Source: Micromonospora saelicesensis (lineage in GTDB: Bacteria > Actinomycetota > Actinomycetes > Mycobacteriales > Micromonosporaceae). From it: a DNA stretch of 64,000 bases. Positions 34,421-43,055 of this stretch are shown here, piece by piece (position 1 is the first letter of the stretch; each line of letters begins with the position of its first letter). The stretch covers positions 1,364,001-1,428,000 of the forward strand of contig NZ_FMCR01000001.1 in NCBI RefSeq assembly GCF_900091575.1. Direction: 5' to 3'. The position numbers and the translations under genes are program-made. The notes under the pieces are model-generated. The model was given only the letters and a program-made list of their open reading frames with translations, ran no database searches and was not told the DNA's origin.

Positions 34421-35182
34421 TCAGCCGTCCACGCGGAAGGTCAGCGTCGTCGTCCCGAGTTGGACCATGTCACCGGGGTTGAGCGCGACGGCGGAGACCC
34501 GCTGCCCGTTCACCATGGTGCCGTTGGTCGAACCCAGGTCGGTCAGCACGACCTGGCCCCCGTCGAAATCCAGCCGGGCGTGTCGCCGGGAGATGCCGAC
34601 GTCGGGCAGACGCAGGTTGGCCTGGTCGCCGCGACCGATCACCGTCGACCCCATCTGGAGGGGGTAGGTGCGCCCGTCGCCGGAGACCAGCCGCACGTTG
34701 CGACCGCCACCGTGCCCGGGCGGCGGGCCGTAGCCACCGCCCTGGTCGTACGCGGGGTAGGCGGGCGGGCCGGCGTCGTAGCCGGGTGCCGACACCGGGG
34801 CGACCTCGCCGCCGGTGTAGACCTCGGCCGTGACACGGAACATGCCCGTGTCCAGGCCCTCGCCTCGCTCGATCTCGACGATCACGTCGCCGTAGACCGT
34901 CCACGCCTGCTCGCCGATGAACTCCGCCTGCGACTGGGCCAACTCCTGGGCCAGCGCGGCGGCGTACGGCGCCAGCCGACTGTGGTCGAACGGCGAGAGA
35001 TCGATCACGTAGCGGTTGGGCACCAACGTGCGCCCACCGGCCAGGATCGCCTTGTGCGCCTCGGCCTCCCGCTGCATGGCGTTGAGGATCTCCACGGGGT
35101 GGACCACCCCTTTGAAGACCTTGGCGAAGGCCCCTTCGACCAGGCCTTCCAGACGCTTCTCGAAGCGTTGCAGCACGCTCAC
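34421..35182 (-). CDS. fhaA: FHA-domain protein FhaA (DUF3662)
   Basis: 253 residues. The N-terminal DUF3662 domain (about 1-120; LQRFEKRLEGLVEGAFAKVF, VHPVEILNAMQREAE) is joined by a Gly/Pro/Tyr-rich linker (about 135-165) to a C-terminal FHA domain (about 168-253; VIGRGDQANLRL, GISRRHARLDF, DLGSTNGTMVNG). It binds phosphorylated partners such as the MurJ complex in mycobacteria. GTG 35182 with GAGGAGGAG just before it is chosen over an ATG nine codons upstream, matching the family start at (M)SVLQRFEKR. First gene of the pkn operon. Confidence 0.92.
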   Translation of the reverse strand: MSVLQRFEKRLEGLVEGAFAKVFKGVVHPVEILNAMQREAEAHKAILAGGRTLVPNRYVIDLSPFDHSRLAPYAAALAQELAQSQAEFIGEQAWTVYGDVIVEIERGEGLDTGMFRVTAEVYTGGEVAPVSAPGYDAGPPAYPAYDQGGGYGPPPGHGGGRNVRLVSGDGRTYPLQMGSTVIGRGDQANLRLPDVGISRRHARLDFDGGQVVLTDLGSTNGTMVNGQRVSAVALNPGDMVQLGTTTLTFRVDG

Positions 35183-35368
35183 CGGCTCCTCCTCGGGTCC
35201 CGAGGACATGATGGTATCCGGCCGGCGCGCGCGCAGCTCACACGCCGCTCGGCCGGCTGCTCTCGACCCGTTCGGAAGGGCCGGGACTGTCGTGCTAATC
35301 TTTCGTCCGCCACGAACGGTAATCGCTCGTGGCGAGCGCCAGGGACAGCGTAGTATTCCCGAGGCCCG

Positions 35369-35398
35369 TTGGAGACAGCGGGGCCGGGCGGCTAGAGT
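35369..35398 (+). promoter_or_regulatory. Candidate promoter of tRNA-Leu
   Basis: TTGGAG (35369-35374) and TAGAGT (35393-35398) with an 18-nt spacer would start transcription near 35405, about 10 nt before the mature tRNA. A second TAGTAT lies at 35351-35356. The elements are weak and the call is tentative. Confidence 0.35.
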
Positions 35399-35415
35399 GT
35401 TCCGGGTTGTGCCAC

Positions 35416-35501
35416 GGGGATGTGGCGGAATGGCAGACGCGCACGGTTCAGGTCCGTGTGCCCGAAAGGGCGTGGGGGTTCAACTCCCCCCATCCCCACC
35501 A
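35416..35501 (+). tRNA. tRNA-Leu (anticodon CAG)
   Basis: An 86-nt class II tRNA. The acceptor is GGGGATG/CATCCCC, the anticodon stem CACGG/CCGTG surrounds TTCAGGT (anticodon CAG), the variable arm is long (TGCCCGAAAGGGCG), the T arm is GGGGG-TTCAACT-CCCCC, and the discriminator A is followed by encoded CCA. Confidence 0.97.
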
Positions 35502-35507
35502 CCGACG

Positions 35508-35532
35508 AGGGCTCCGCTTCATGCGGGGCCCT
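35508..35532 (+). terminator. Hairpin after tRNA-Leu
   Basis: AGGGCTCCGC (35508-35517) pairs with GCGGGGCCCT (35523-35532) with one G-U pair and a TTCAT loop, 6 nt after the CCA. TTCC follows. Confidence 0.65.
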
Positions 35533-35607
35533 TCCGTCATATCGGGGCGTGCTGGACGTCACGCTATGCTCCGATGGATTCTGCCTCCGATGGACCAGGA
35601 GTGGCGT

Positions 35608-36681
35608 GTGAGTGTCGCGTTGGTGACAGGGTCGGGTGGTCTGATCGGCTCCGAGGCGGTCCGGCATTTCGCCGGCCTCGGTCTGGATGTCGTCGGCATC
35701 GACAACGACATGCGCCGGTACTTCTTCGGCGAGGACGGCTCCACCTCGTGGAGCCTGGAACGGCTCGGCCGTGACCTGGGTAACGCCTACACCCACTTCG
35801 CGGTGGACATCCGGGACCGGGACGGCCTGGAGCAGGTGTTCAAGAAGTACGGCTCGGACATCGCCGTGGTGATCCACAGCGCTGCCCAGCCGAGCCATGA
35901 CTGGGCAGCCAAGGAGCCGTACACGGACTTCGACGTGAACGCCGGCGGCACGCTCAACATCCTGGAGAACACCCGCCGGCACGCGATCGACGCGCCGTTC
36001 ATCCACTGCTCGACCAACAAGGTCTACGGCGACCGGCCCAACAGCCTGCCGCTCATCGAGCTGGAGACCCGGTACGAGCTGCCCGAGGACCACCGCTGGT
36101 ACCAGGGCATCACCGAAGAGATGTCGATCGACCACTCGCTGCACTCGGTCTTCGGCGCCTCCAAGGTCGCCGCGGACGTGATGGTCCAGGAGTACGGGCG
36201 CTACTTCGACATGAAGACCGCCTGCTTCCGGGGCGGCACGCTGACCGGCCCGGCGCACTCCGCGGCCGAGCTGCACGGGTTCCTGGCCTATCTGATGCGC
36301 TGCGTCATGGAGGGCCGGACGTACAACCTCTTCGGCTACAAGGGCAAGATGGTCCGGGACGCGATCCACTCGCGCGACGTGCTGACCGCGTTCGAGGCGT
36401 TCTTCCGGGCCCCGCGGTCCGCGGAGGTCTACAACCTCGGTGGCGGCCGGCACTCCAACACCTCACACATCGAGGCGTTCCGGATCGCCGAGGAGATCGC
36501 CGGCCGCGAGGCGCGGATCAACTACGTCGAGCAGAACCGCACCGGCGACCACCAGTGGTACGTGAGCAGCATGGCCCGGTTCGAGGCGCAGTATCCGGAC
36601 TGGAAGATCACCTACGACGTGCCGATGATCCTGCGGGAAATCTACGAGGCCAACGTGGACAAGTGGGTGGCCCAGCCATGA
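35608..36681 (+). CDS. NAD-dependent epimerase/dehydratase, CDP-paratose 2-epimerase-like
   Basis: 357 residues of an extended SDR. The Rossmann motif is [12 protein letters not shown] (about 7-18), with [13 protein letters not shown] and SAAQPSHD. The substrate region [36 protein letters not shown] resembles CDP-paratose/tyvelose 2-epimerases. It should remodel a nucleotide-linked sugar in the cytosol. The active-site YxxxK appears as FGASK, so the general-base Tyr is Phe. GTG 35608 has AGGAG 6 nt upstream; ATG 35590 is less likely. The next gene overlaps by ATGA, tying it to glycan assembly. Confidence 0.83.
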   Translation: MSVALVTGSGGLIGSEAVRHFAGLGLDVVGIDNDMRRYFFGEDGSTSWSLERLGRDLGNAYTHFAVDIRDRDGLEQVFKKYGSDIAVVIHSAAQPSHDWAAKEPYTDFDVNAGGTLNILENTRRHAIDAPFIHCSTNKVYGDRPNSLPLIELETRYELPEDHRWYQGITEEMSIDHSLHSVFGASKVAADVMVQEYGRYFDMKTACFRGGTLTGPAHSAAELHGFLAYLMRCVMEGRTYNLFGYKGKMVRDAIHSRDVLTAFEAFFRAPRSAEVYNLGGGRHSNTSHIEAFRIAEEIAGREARINYVEQNRTGDHQWYVSSMARFEAQYPDWKITYDVPMILREIYEANVDKWVAQP

Positions 36682-37484
36682 GCGCCCGGACGAAGCGCAA
36701 CGTGCTCGGCGTCCTGGTCGACGCCACCGACTACGCCACGGCGACCGACGCGGTGGTGACCGCGGCACACGAGCGTCGTCCCCTCGCGCTGACCGCGTTG
36801 GCCGTGCACGGTGTGATGACCGGGGTGCTCGACCCGGCGCACAACGCGCGGCTCAACTCCTTCGACGTGGTCACGCCGGATGGGCAGCCGGTGCGATGGG
36901 CGCTCAACCTGCTGCACCACGCCGGGCTCAGCGACCGGGTGTACGGGCCGACCCTCACCCTGCACGTGCTGTCGCGCTTCGCCGACGAAGGGCTGCCGGT
37001 CTACCTGTACGGCTCGACCGAGGAGACCCTCGCCCGGTTGATCCCGGCCCTGGAGCGGATGTTCCCCGCGCTGAAGATCGCCGGGGTGGAGCCGTCCAAG
37101 TTCCGTGCCGTCCAGCCCGGTGAGGACGCCGAGATCGCCGACCGGATCCGGTCCAGTGGCGCCCGGTTGGTCCTGGTCGGGCTCGGCTGCCCGCGCCAGG
37201 AGGTCTTCGCGTACGCCATGCGGCCGCTGCTCGACATGCCGCTGATGGCGGTCGGCGCGGCCTTCGACTACCACGCCGGGCTGCTGCGCCAGCCCCCGCC
37301 GTGGATGCAGCGTGTCGGCCTTGAGTGGTTCTGGCGCCTCGGTCTGGAGCCGAAGCGGCTCTGGCGCCGCTACGTCATCCTCAACCCGGCCTACCTGAGC
37401 CGGCTCGCTGCGCAGAAGATCGGCCTGTGGAAGGCCCGCCCGCCGGCCCCGGCCACCGAACGGCCGGCCACCTTCTCGGTCTGA
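36678..37484 (+). CDS. WecG/TagA/CpsF family glycosyltransferase (GT26)
   Basis: 268 residues. The GT26 pattern is clear: [27 protein letters not shown]-type strand ([12 protein letters not shown]), [17 protein letters not shown] (catalytic Asp region), [34 protein letters not shown] and [30 protein letters not shown]. Such enzymes add ManNAc(A)- or similar sugars to a lipid-linked acceptor at the inner membrane face in teichoic acid, ECA or capsule synthesis. The start overlaps the epimerase stop (ATGA), so they are coupled. The acceptor is unknown. Confidence 0.88.
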   Translation: MSARTKRNVLGVLVDATDYATATDAVVTAAHERRPLALTALAVHGVMTGVLDPAHNARLNSFDVVTPDGQPVRWALNLLHHAGLSDRVYGPTLTLHVLSRFADEGLPVYLYGSTEETLARLIPALERMFPALKIAGVEPSKFRAVQPGEDAEIADRIRSSGARLVLVGLGCPRQEVFAYAMRPLLDMPLMAVGAAFDYHAGLLRQPPPWMQRVGLEWFWRLGLEPKRLWRRYVILNPAYLSRLAAQKIGLWKARPPAPATERPATFSV

Positions 37485-37502
37485 CCCCGATCCGTACGAC
37501 GC

Positions 37503-37535
37503 GAGGCCCCACCCGGCGTGCCCGGGTGGGGCCTC
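37503..37535. terminator. Perfect 13-bp hairpin between convergent genes
   Basis: GAGGCCCCACCCG (37503-37515) pairs with 37523-37535 over a 7-nt loop, 18 nt after the glycosyltransferase stop and 16 nt from the stop of the convergent subtilase gene. Confidence 0.8.
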
Positions 37536-37551
37536 GGTCGTGGAAGACCGG

Positions 37552-39108
37552 TCAGACGGTCAGGGTCCAGGTGTTGATGTAGCCGGTGTCGGCCGAGTAG
37601 GTGTCCCGCACCTGGAGTCGCCAGATGCCGTCGGCGGCCTCACCGGACACGTTGGCCGTGTACGTGGCGTTCACGTTGTCGGCGCTGTCCGAGGTGCTGC
37701 TGTTCTTCAGCCGGTACGAGCTGCCGTCCGGGGCGAGCAGGTCGATGACCAGGTCACCGCGGTAGGTGTGCACGATGTTCACCGCCACGGTGGAGGCCGA
37801 GGAGGCGTTGCGACCGCAGCCGGAGATGGTGATCGAGCTGGTCACCGCCGAGCCGGCGTCCGGGATCGACACGTCGGTGCCGTTGGTGCCGGTGCAGCCG
37901 GTGGGCGGCGGCGGGGTGCTGCCGGTGCCCACGTAGAGCAAGAGGTTCGGCGAGCCCGAGCCGGGGTTGCCCACCACGTTGGGGGTGGCGTTGGCCACCA
38001 GTTGGTTGCGGACCTGAGCCGGGGTCCAGCTCGGGTTGGCGCTGGCCACCAGGGCCGCCGCTCCGACCACGTGCGGGGTGGCCATCGAGGTGCCGCTGAT
38101 CGTGTTGGTAGCGGTGTTGCTGTTGTACCAGGCCGAGGTGATCGACGAGCCGGGCGCGAAGATGTCCAGGCAGGTGCCGACGTTGGAGAACGACGACCGG
38201 GCGTCCGAGCTGGTCGTCGAGCCCACCGTGATGGCTTCCGTGGTACGCGCCGGCGAGGTGTTGCAGGCGTTCGCGCCGTTGTCGTTGCCGGCCGCCAGCC
38301 CATACGTGACACCCGAGGCGATCGAGTTGCGGACGGCGTTGTCCAGTGAGCTGTTCGCGCCGCCGCCGAGGCTCATGTTCGCCACCGCCGGCTTGATCGC
38401 GTTCGCGGTGACCCAGTCGACGCCGCCGATCACACCGGCGTTGGTGCCACTGCCGGAGCAGTTCAGCACCCGTACGCCGACGAGCTGGACGGCCTTGGCC
38501 ACCCCGTACGCGGATCCGCCGACAGTGCCGGCCACGTGCGTGCCGTGCCCGTTGCAGTCGTCGGCCGACCCGCCGTCCACCGCGTCGTAGCCGGAGGTGG
38601 CCCGGCCGCCGAAGTCGTTGTGGGAGAACCGGATGCCGGTGTCGATGATGTAGGCGTGCACGTTGCTCGCCGTGTTCGGGTAGGTGTAGGAGCTGTTCAA
38701 CGGCAGGTTGCGCTGGTCGATCCGGTCGAGGCCCCAGGACGGCGGGTTGGCCTGCGTGCCGGAGATCGAGACGGTGTGGTTCTGCTCGACGTACGCCACC
38801 GCCGGGTCGGCCGCGATCCGCGCCGCCGCGCTGGCGCTGACCTTGACCTCGAAGCCGCGCAGCGCCGCGCCGTAGGTGCGGGCCACAGTGCCGCCGTGGC
38901 GGCCGGAGAGCCGCTTCGCGGTGTCGCCGACCCGGTCCCGGGCCACGGCGCTGTCCTTGAGTACGACGATGTAGCTGTCCGGCACGGCGGTGGCTCCGCC
39001 GGCGGCCCGAACCACACCCACGGGTTCGGCGGCCAGGGCTGGGGTACCGACGGCCAGCACGGTCGCCGCAGCCACCCCGATCAGTACGGACCTTCGTGGA
39101 AGACCCAT
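37552..39108 (-). CDS. Secreted S8 family serine protease (subtilase) with P domain
   Basis: 518 residues. A signal peptide ends at about 27 (TPALAA-EPV), followed by an I9 propeptide (about 43-113; DSYIVVLKDS, RTYGAALRGFEVKVS, VAYVEQNHTVSI). The S8 catalytic domain (about 125-395) has Asp156 (IIDTGIR), His188 (NGHGTHVAG) and Ser341 (SGTSMATPH). A Pro/Gly linker and a C-terminal proprotein-convertase P domain (about 410-518; HTYRGDLVIDLLAPDGSSYRL) complete it. It is an extracellular endopeptidase, self-activated by propeptide removal. GGGAGG precedes ATG 39108 by 6 nt. It is monocistronic. Confidence 0.93.
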   Translation of the reverse strand: MGLPRRSVLIGVAAATVLAVGTPALAAEPVGVVRAAGGATAVPDSYIVVLKDSAVARDRVGDTAKRLSGRHGGTVARTYGAALRGFEVKVSASAAARIAADPAVAYVEQNHTVSISGTQANPPSWGLDRIDQRNLPLNSSYTYPNTASNVHAYIIDTGIRFSHNDFGGRATSGYDAVDGGSADDCNGHGTHVAGTVGGSAYGVAKAVQLVGVRVLNCSGSGTNAGVIGGVDWVTANAIKPAVANMSLGGGANSSLDNAVRNSIASGVTYGLAAGNDNGANACNTSPARTTEAITVGSTTSSDARSSFSNVGTCLDIFAPGSSITSAWYNSNTATNTISGTSMATPHVVGAAALVASANPSWTPAQVRNQLVANATPNVVGNPGSGSPNLLLYVGTGSTPPPPTGCTGTNGTDVSIPDAGSAVTSSITISGCGRNASSASTVAVNIVHTYRGDLVIDLLAPDGSSYRLKNSSTSDSADNVNATYTANVSGEAADGIWRLQVRDTYSADTGYINTWTLTV

Positions 39109-39325
39109 TTCCTACCTCCCTCTGACCGGCAGTGGAACGTGACCACCGGTCCCAACATCAATCGACACTCGCCGATCTAGCTGAGGGTAAGTCAGGCGTC
39201 GGGCAGTTGAACATGTCGAAACGGCCATAACCTTCGAGTGATGACCCCCTACGGGCCCGGCGTCCGGGGCGAACGGGGGACAGGCCCGGATTCGCCTCGC
39301 CGGGATTCGGGAAAGACTCTCGAAC

Positions 39326-39925
39326 ATGGAGAGCCAGCTCACCATCCTGCTTCCGGTCGCCGCCGTCTGGCTGGCCGCCGGCGTTGTTGCCGACGGCCTT
39401 CCCCGGCTGCGCAACACCCGCATGCTGCGTCGGCGTACCGGATGGTTGCTGGTGCTGGCCCTCACCGGCGTGGCGCTCACCGCGGCCGTGCTCGGTGGCG
39501 GGCTGCTCAGCGCCGGCACCGCGCCGGTAGACCGGGCCGCCGCCGGGCTCACCCTGGCCGCCGGCCCGGCGCTCGTGGCGGCGGTCTGCTCGGTACGACG
39601 GATCCGCCGGCTGTGGGCCGGTGCGGGCGCGTTCGCCAGTGCCCCCGCCACCCCCGCGCCGCACGGGCTGCGCGCTGCCGCGGCCCACCCGCTCGTCGGG
39701 CTGCCCCTACAGGTCACCGCCCTGGCCACGGTGCCGGCGTTGATCGCCGCCGCCGGCGCCGACCTTGGAGCCGATCCCGGCGTCACCGGGCCGGCGATCA
39801 CCGTGGGCGCGCTCGCGGTGATCGCCATCGGGGTCCGGCACGCGCTGCGCCACAACCGCTTCGCGGAGCGGGCCCAGCCCGCCGTCGCAGGGTCAACGCG
39901 GGCGGCTGGCGCTCTGCACGTATAG
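39326..39925 (+). CDS. Hypothetical polytopic membrane protein
   Basis: 199 residues with five or six hydrophobic segments (about 5-24, 40-64, 72-90, 120-145, 150-170). It is Ala/Leu/Val-rich and has no recognised motif. ATG 39326 lacks a strong ribosome site. GACTCT lies about 5 nt upstream, so a leaderless start is possible. The 3' end overlaps the convergent gene by 33 nt. Real-gene status rests on the clean TM pattern and normal codon use. Function unknown. Confidence 0.65.
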   Translation: MESQLTILLPVAAVWLAAGVVADGLPRLRNTRMLRRRTGWLLVLALTGVALTAAVLGGGLLSAGTAPVDRAAAGLTLAAGPALVAAVCSVRRIRRLWAGAGAFASAPATPAPHGLRAAAAHPLVGLPLQVTALATVPALIAAAGADLGADPGVTGPAITVGALAVIAIGVRHALRHNRFAERAQPAVAGSTRAAGALHV

Positions 39926-40291
39926 CAGCTCCAGGATCGACCTGGTCGCCTCGAACCAGCGGTCCAGCCAGTCCTGCGAGGGCACGGTGCCCTTCGGCGG
40001 CAACTCCATCAGCAGACCACGCAGCAACGGGTGGTCCGCGAGGGACTCGGGCGGCTCCATCGGCCAGCCCGTGGGCGGGAACGACGGCTCGATCAGCGGG
40101 TTCGGGTCCAGTGAGGGGAGCGAGAGCGGGGGATCCGTCGTCTCGGAGGCACCCTCCCGCCCGCTCAACTCCTGGTCGGTCGAGACCACCTCGGTCAGAA
40201 CCGTGTCCCGACGAGCGCCGCGGTACTTGCCACCGAACCGCTCCGGTTTGGCCGGACCGGTGGTGAGGTTGTCTGAACCGATCGTCGTCAT
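39893..40291 (-). CDS. Hypothetical protein, Pro-rich
   Basis: 132 residues without TM segments. The N-terminal half is polar with Thr/Glu. The middle is Pro-rich (LPSLDPNPLIEPSFPPTGWP), and the C-terminus has a short amphipathic part (DWLDRWFEATRSILELLYVQ). I know no family for it. Its start is isolated by about 210 bp from the DUF397 gene upstream, and that gap shows only a hairpin. It overlaps the end of the convergent membrane protein gene. Confidence 0.55.
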   Translation of the reverse strand: MTTIGSDNLTTGPAKPERFGGKYRGARRDTVLTEVVSTDQELSGREGASETTDPPLSLPSLDPNPLIEPSFPPTGWPMEPPESLADHPLLRGLLMELPPKGTVPSQDWLDRWFEATRSILELLYVQSASRPR

Positions 40292-40459
40292 CCGTCTCGC
40301 CTACTCGCTCGGTTGCGGGTCGGTGCGGCGGGTCGTCGACCAGCGCCGTACCGACCGGTTCAACGAGACGGGGACGCTCTGGCGACGGGAATCCCGACGG
40401 AACCTCGCCGACCCCAGGCCGCGACGCGACCGTCAGCCGCTCCTACCGCGGACACGCCA

Positions 40460-40491
40460 GAGTCCCCGTCCGGCGAACCGAACGGGGACTC
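40460..40491 (-). terminator. Hairpin after the DUF397 gene
   Basis: GAGTCCCCGT (40460-40469) pairs perfectly with ACGGGGACTC (40482-40491) over a 12-nt loop, 14 nt past the stop of the minus-strand DUF397 gene. Confidence 0.65.
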
Positions 40492-40505
40492 CATTGACCA
40501 GTCGG

Positions 40506-40733
40506 TCAGACCGCGCCGAACACACCACCCCTGGTGCCGGCAACGAAGGAGTGCCAGTCACCCGGTGCGAAGACCAGGGCGGGGCCCGCCTTGTCCTTCG
40601 AGTCCCGCACTCCGACCGCCCCCGTCACGTACGCCACCTCCACGCAGTTGTCACAGTTCGGCCCGCTCTTCGAGCTCTTGAACCATGCTGCCTGCGTCAG
40701 GTCCACGGGGAACCCTTTGGTCGCCATTTCCAC
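40506..40733 (-). CDS. DUF397 domain protein
   Basis: 75 residues forming one DUF397 domain: WFKSSKSGPNCDNCVEVAY, then VGVRDSKDKAGPALVFAPGDWHSFV. Such small proteins always travel with a DUF5753/XRE regulator and probably act as its partner or antagonist, sometimes as toxin-antitoxin-like pairs. GTG 40733 has AGGAG 5 nt upstream; ATG 40727 is an alternative. The start lies inside the end of the upstream regulator gene (37-nt overlap). Confidence 0.9.
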   Translation of the reverse strand: MEMATKGFPVDLTQAAWFKSSKSGPNCDNCVEVAYVTGAVGVRDSKDKAGPALVFAPGDWHSFVAGTRGGVFGAV

Positions 40734-41578
40734 AACGGCTCCTCTGCCAGTTTTGCGATGTGTGCGACGGACTCCTCCGGACGTATGGCCGCAGCGCGGA
40801 TGTGATCGAAGATGAAGCTGTACTTCTGTAGTTCGTCGCTCTTCTCGAGGAAAAGCCCACCCGTGGCGTTCTCCGCGTACACAACATCCGGATCACCGGG
40901 CTCAGGGAAGCTGAGGATCGTGAAAGTGCCGTCCATGCCGGCATGCGCACCCACCTCGAAGGGCAGGATCTGCAGCGTCACGTTCGGCAACTCGGCCACC
41001 TCGACCAACCGCTTGAGTTGGCCGCGCATCACCTCGTCCCCGCCCACCGGCCGACTTACCACCGCCTCATCGAGCACCACCCACAGATCGACCGGATCGT
41101 CCTGGGTCAATAACGACTGACGGCCCAAACGGACACGCACTCTTTGGTGCACCTGATCGGCCGTGAAGTCCGGCCGAGCGGCACGGATCATGGCCCCGGC
41201 GTACTCCTCGGTCTCCAGAAGACCCGGAACGACCTGCTGTTCGTACGCCCGGATCGAACTGGCCGCCGCCTCCAGCCCGACGTACGCGCCGACGAGCACC
41301 GTGCTGTAGGGGTGCCACCAGCCCTTCTGGCGGGCCTCCCGGGCGATCTGCACGAGCTCGTCGCTCTCGGCGCCGACCACGCCGTAGATCCGCAGCATGT
41401 CCCGCACGTCGCGTGGTGTGGCAGTGGTGTGCCCGGTCTCGATCCGGGAGACCTTCGACGCCGAGCACTCCAACTGTTCGGCGACCACCTCGATGGTGAT
41501 CCCGGCGGACTCCCGCTGGCGGCGCAGCTCGGCCCCGAGCCGCCGCCGTCTGATGGTGGGACTGCGCCGCTCACTCAT
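40697..41578 (-). CDS. XRE-family regulator with DUF5753 domain
   Basis: 293 residues. An N-terminal helix-turn-helix (about 12-66; LGAELRRQRESAGITIEVVAEQLECSASKVSRIETGHTTATPRDV) is followed by a DUF5753 domain (about 100-280; YEQQVVPGLLETEEYA, LRVRLGRQ-like RVRVRLGRQSLL, LPFEVGAHAGMDGTFTILSFPEP). This large actinomycete family binds DNA and works with a DUF397 protein; members affect development and antibiotic output. It is overlapped by the DUF397 gene. A possible operator, TGCAACTTGCA, lies about 250 bp upstream. Confidence 0.92.
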   Translation of the reverse strand: MSERRSPTIRRRRLGAELRRQRESAGITIEVVAEQLECSASKVSRIETGHTTATPRDVRDMLRIYGVVGAESDELVQIAREARQKGWWHPYSTVLVGAYVGLEAAASSIRAYEQQVVPGLLETEEYAGAMIRAARPDFTADQVHQRVRVRLGRQSLLTQDDPVDLWVVLDEAVVSRPVGGDEVMRGQLKRLVEVAELPNVTLQILPFEVGAHAGMDGTFTILSFPEPGDPDVVYAENATGGLFLEKSDELQKYSFIFDHIRAAAIRPEESVAHIAKLAEEPLWKWRPKGSPWT

Positions 41579-41829
41579 CGCGCAACCCGTGAGTCACTGG
41601 TCCCCGCCGCTGGCTGCTCGACCCCACTCGGGCTACCTCCGGTAACGCGCCACTGGGTGACACCCGCCGGGGGCGCGACCGTCAACCGGCGAGCGTTCGC
41701 GACGAAGGGGGTGGTGCCGGTCCTCGGCCGGCCGCGACGGGCGAAACCGGCCCCCAGTCTGCCGCCCGGACGCGGATGGCTTCAATAGGCCTTTCGCGCG
41801 ACACGCTCACGTATCGGCAAAAGTCGACG

Positions 41830-41864
41830 TGCAACTTGCATGAAGCACGTCCCTGATGCACTCT
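41830..41864 (+). promoter_or_regulatory. Candidate operator and promoter upstream of the 41871 gene
   Basis: The odd palindrome TGCAA-C-TTGCA (41830-41840) sits inside a wider ACGTGC/GCACGT pair (41827-41832, 41845-41850). It overlaps a TTGCAT -35 (41836-41841). A 17-nt spacer leads to CACTCT (41859-41864), 6 nt before ATG 41871. It could be bound by the XRE regulator next door; this is an inference. Confidence 0.4.
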
Positions 41865-41870
41865 GTCCGT

Positions 41871-42237
41871 ATGGCACGGATCACTCAGCGTCTCCGCTCG
41901 GTCCCTCGGAGTGGTGACCCCACCGCTCTGGGGAAGCCGGGCACGGCGCCGGCCCGGCCGACGACAACGAGACCTGCTCCGGGGTAAGGACCCCGCCGCT
42001 GCAAGCCGGCAAGCTGCGGCGGCGGGCGCGTTCCCGGAAGCAACCGGGTGGTGGTCGGGTGGCGGCACGTCACCAGCGGGGTACGGCCCGACCACCGCCA
42101 TCCGCACCACCGGTTCACGAGGCACGACCCCGTCACCGGCCGAGACGTCCCCCGTTCAGGCACCGCCGGCGCAACCGCCGGCCGATCCTCCCCAGGAGCC
42201 CATGTGCTTCCCCGCACCGGTGACGTACTGCACGTGA
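41871..42237 (+). pseudogene. Probable frameshifted small gene (about 121 residues)
   Basis: ATG 41871 opens a frame MARITQRLRSVPRSGDPTAL that stops at TAA 41985 just after a GGGG run (41981-41984). Removing one G would join it to the frame GKDPAAASRQAAAAGAF..., which continues with EATGWWSGGG and a Pro-rich stretch to TGA 42235-42237. The joined product would be about 121 residues and overlap the next gene's start by 34 nt, as coupled genes do. Either a true frameshift or a sequencing error is possible. The rest of 41579-41870 holds no gene that I can support. Confidence 0.42.
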
Positions 42238-42488
42238 CACGCGCGGCGAGTGTCCAGTTCCTCAGGCCGATCAAGTTCCGGGTGATCCGGGTGCTCGACT
42301 GGCCGACCTATGACGGCTGGCTCTGGCTCGACGGCTACGAGTTGAACGCCGCGGGCGACGCGGTCACCCGACGGTCGATCTTCGTCCAGCGGGAAGGGCT
42401 GCAGCAACTGCAGGCCGCCCCCGAACCCCGCCCGCACACCGTGCGGGCCCGCCGCCCGGTCGCGCGTACCCCGCTCCGGGTGGGCTGA
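42204..42488 (+). CDS. Small conserved hypothetical protein
   Basis: 94 residues. The sequence LPRTGDVLHVTRAASVQFLRPIKFRVIRVLDWPTYDGWLWLDGYELNAAGDAV looks like a compact beta-rich domain. A basic Arg/Pro tail follows. I recall similar short actinomycete proteins but no assigned function. GTG 42204 has AGGAG 5 nt upstream. It overlaps the end of the preceding frameshifted frame and may be its operon partner. Confidence 0.6.
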   Translation: MLPRTGDVLHVTRAASVQFLRPIKFRVIRVLDWPTYDGWLWLDGYELNAAGDAVTRRSIFVQREGLQQLQAAPEPRPHTVRARRPVARTPLRVG

Positions 42489-42586
42489 CCGACCCGAACC
42501 GCCGCCGGTGGGCGTGCCGTCGCCATAGAATTGGTACGCCCACCCCGGCACCGTTCCACCCGCTCGTCCAGGACCCTGACCCTGGG

Positions 42587-43048
42587 ATGGTCATGGTCAA
42601 TCAGCCCGCCCTGCGGCGGCACCACCGCTCCCGTATCGCCTATGCCTTCGGACTCCTCGCCCTCCTCGGGGCGATGGCGACACTCCTGGTCCTCGTCCGC
42701 GACCCGGCGATGTCGTCCACCCGGCTGACCGCACCGGTGCCCGCACCAGAGATCACCGTGCTCGACTCCGACCCGCCGACGGGCGACGGTCAGTCGGTCT
42801 ACGAGGAACCCGGTTGGATCGACACCGGCTCCCCGGCCGACCACGCTGGTGGTGCCGACCCGACCGGACCGGTGTCCGGTCTGGGTGCCGGCAGCCAGTC
42901 CGACGGCCGTCAGGAACTCACCGAAGCCGCTTCGGCCGGGCACAGCGCCACGGACATCCGCCGCTCCCTCTTCTGGTCCGGCATCTTCGGCCTCGCCATC
43001 TCGCTGGCCGGCATCGGCCTCGTCGGCACCCGCCGCCGGATGTGGTGA
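42587..43048 (+). CDS. Hypothetical two-TM protein
   Basis: 153 residues. A basic N-terminus (RRHHRSR) leads into a TM segment (about 19-37). An acidic Pro/Gly/Asp-rich external loop follows (about 50-120), then a C-terminal TM segment (about 128-147) ending RRRMW. No family recognised. It converges with a PASTA protein gene, with 7 nt between the stops. Confidence 0.6.
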   Translation: MVMVNQPALRRHHRSRIAYAFGLLALLGAMATLLVLVRDPAMSSTRLTAPVPAPEITVLDSDPPTGDGQSVYEEPGWIDTGSPADHAGGADPTGPVSGLGAGSQSDGRQELTEAASAGHSATDIRRSLFWSGIFGLAISLAGIGLVGTRRRMW

Positions 43049-43055
43049 CCAGCGG

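Noticed and set aside
35416..35501. tRNA-Leu as an integration site for a mobile element
   Set aside because: No integrase gene and no second copy of the tRNA 3' end were seen in the following sequence; the neighbours are chromosomal-type genes.
41682..42125. 147-codon minus-strand frame upstream of the XRE gene
   Set aside because: Basic, Pro/Arg-rich, without ribosome site. The + strand gives a better protein-like sequence here.
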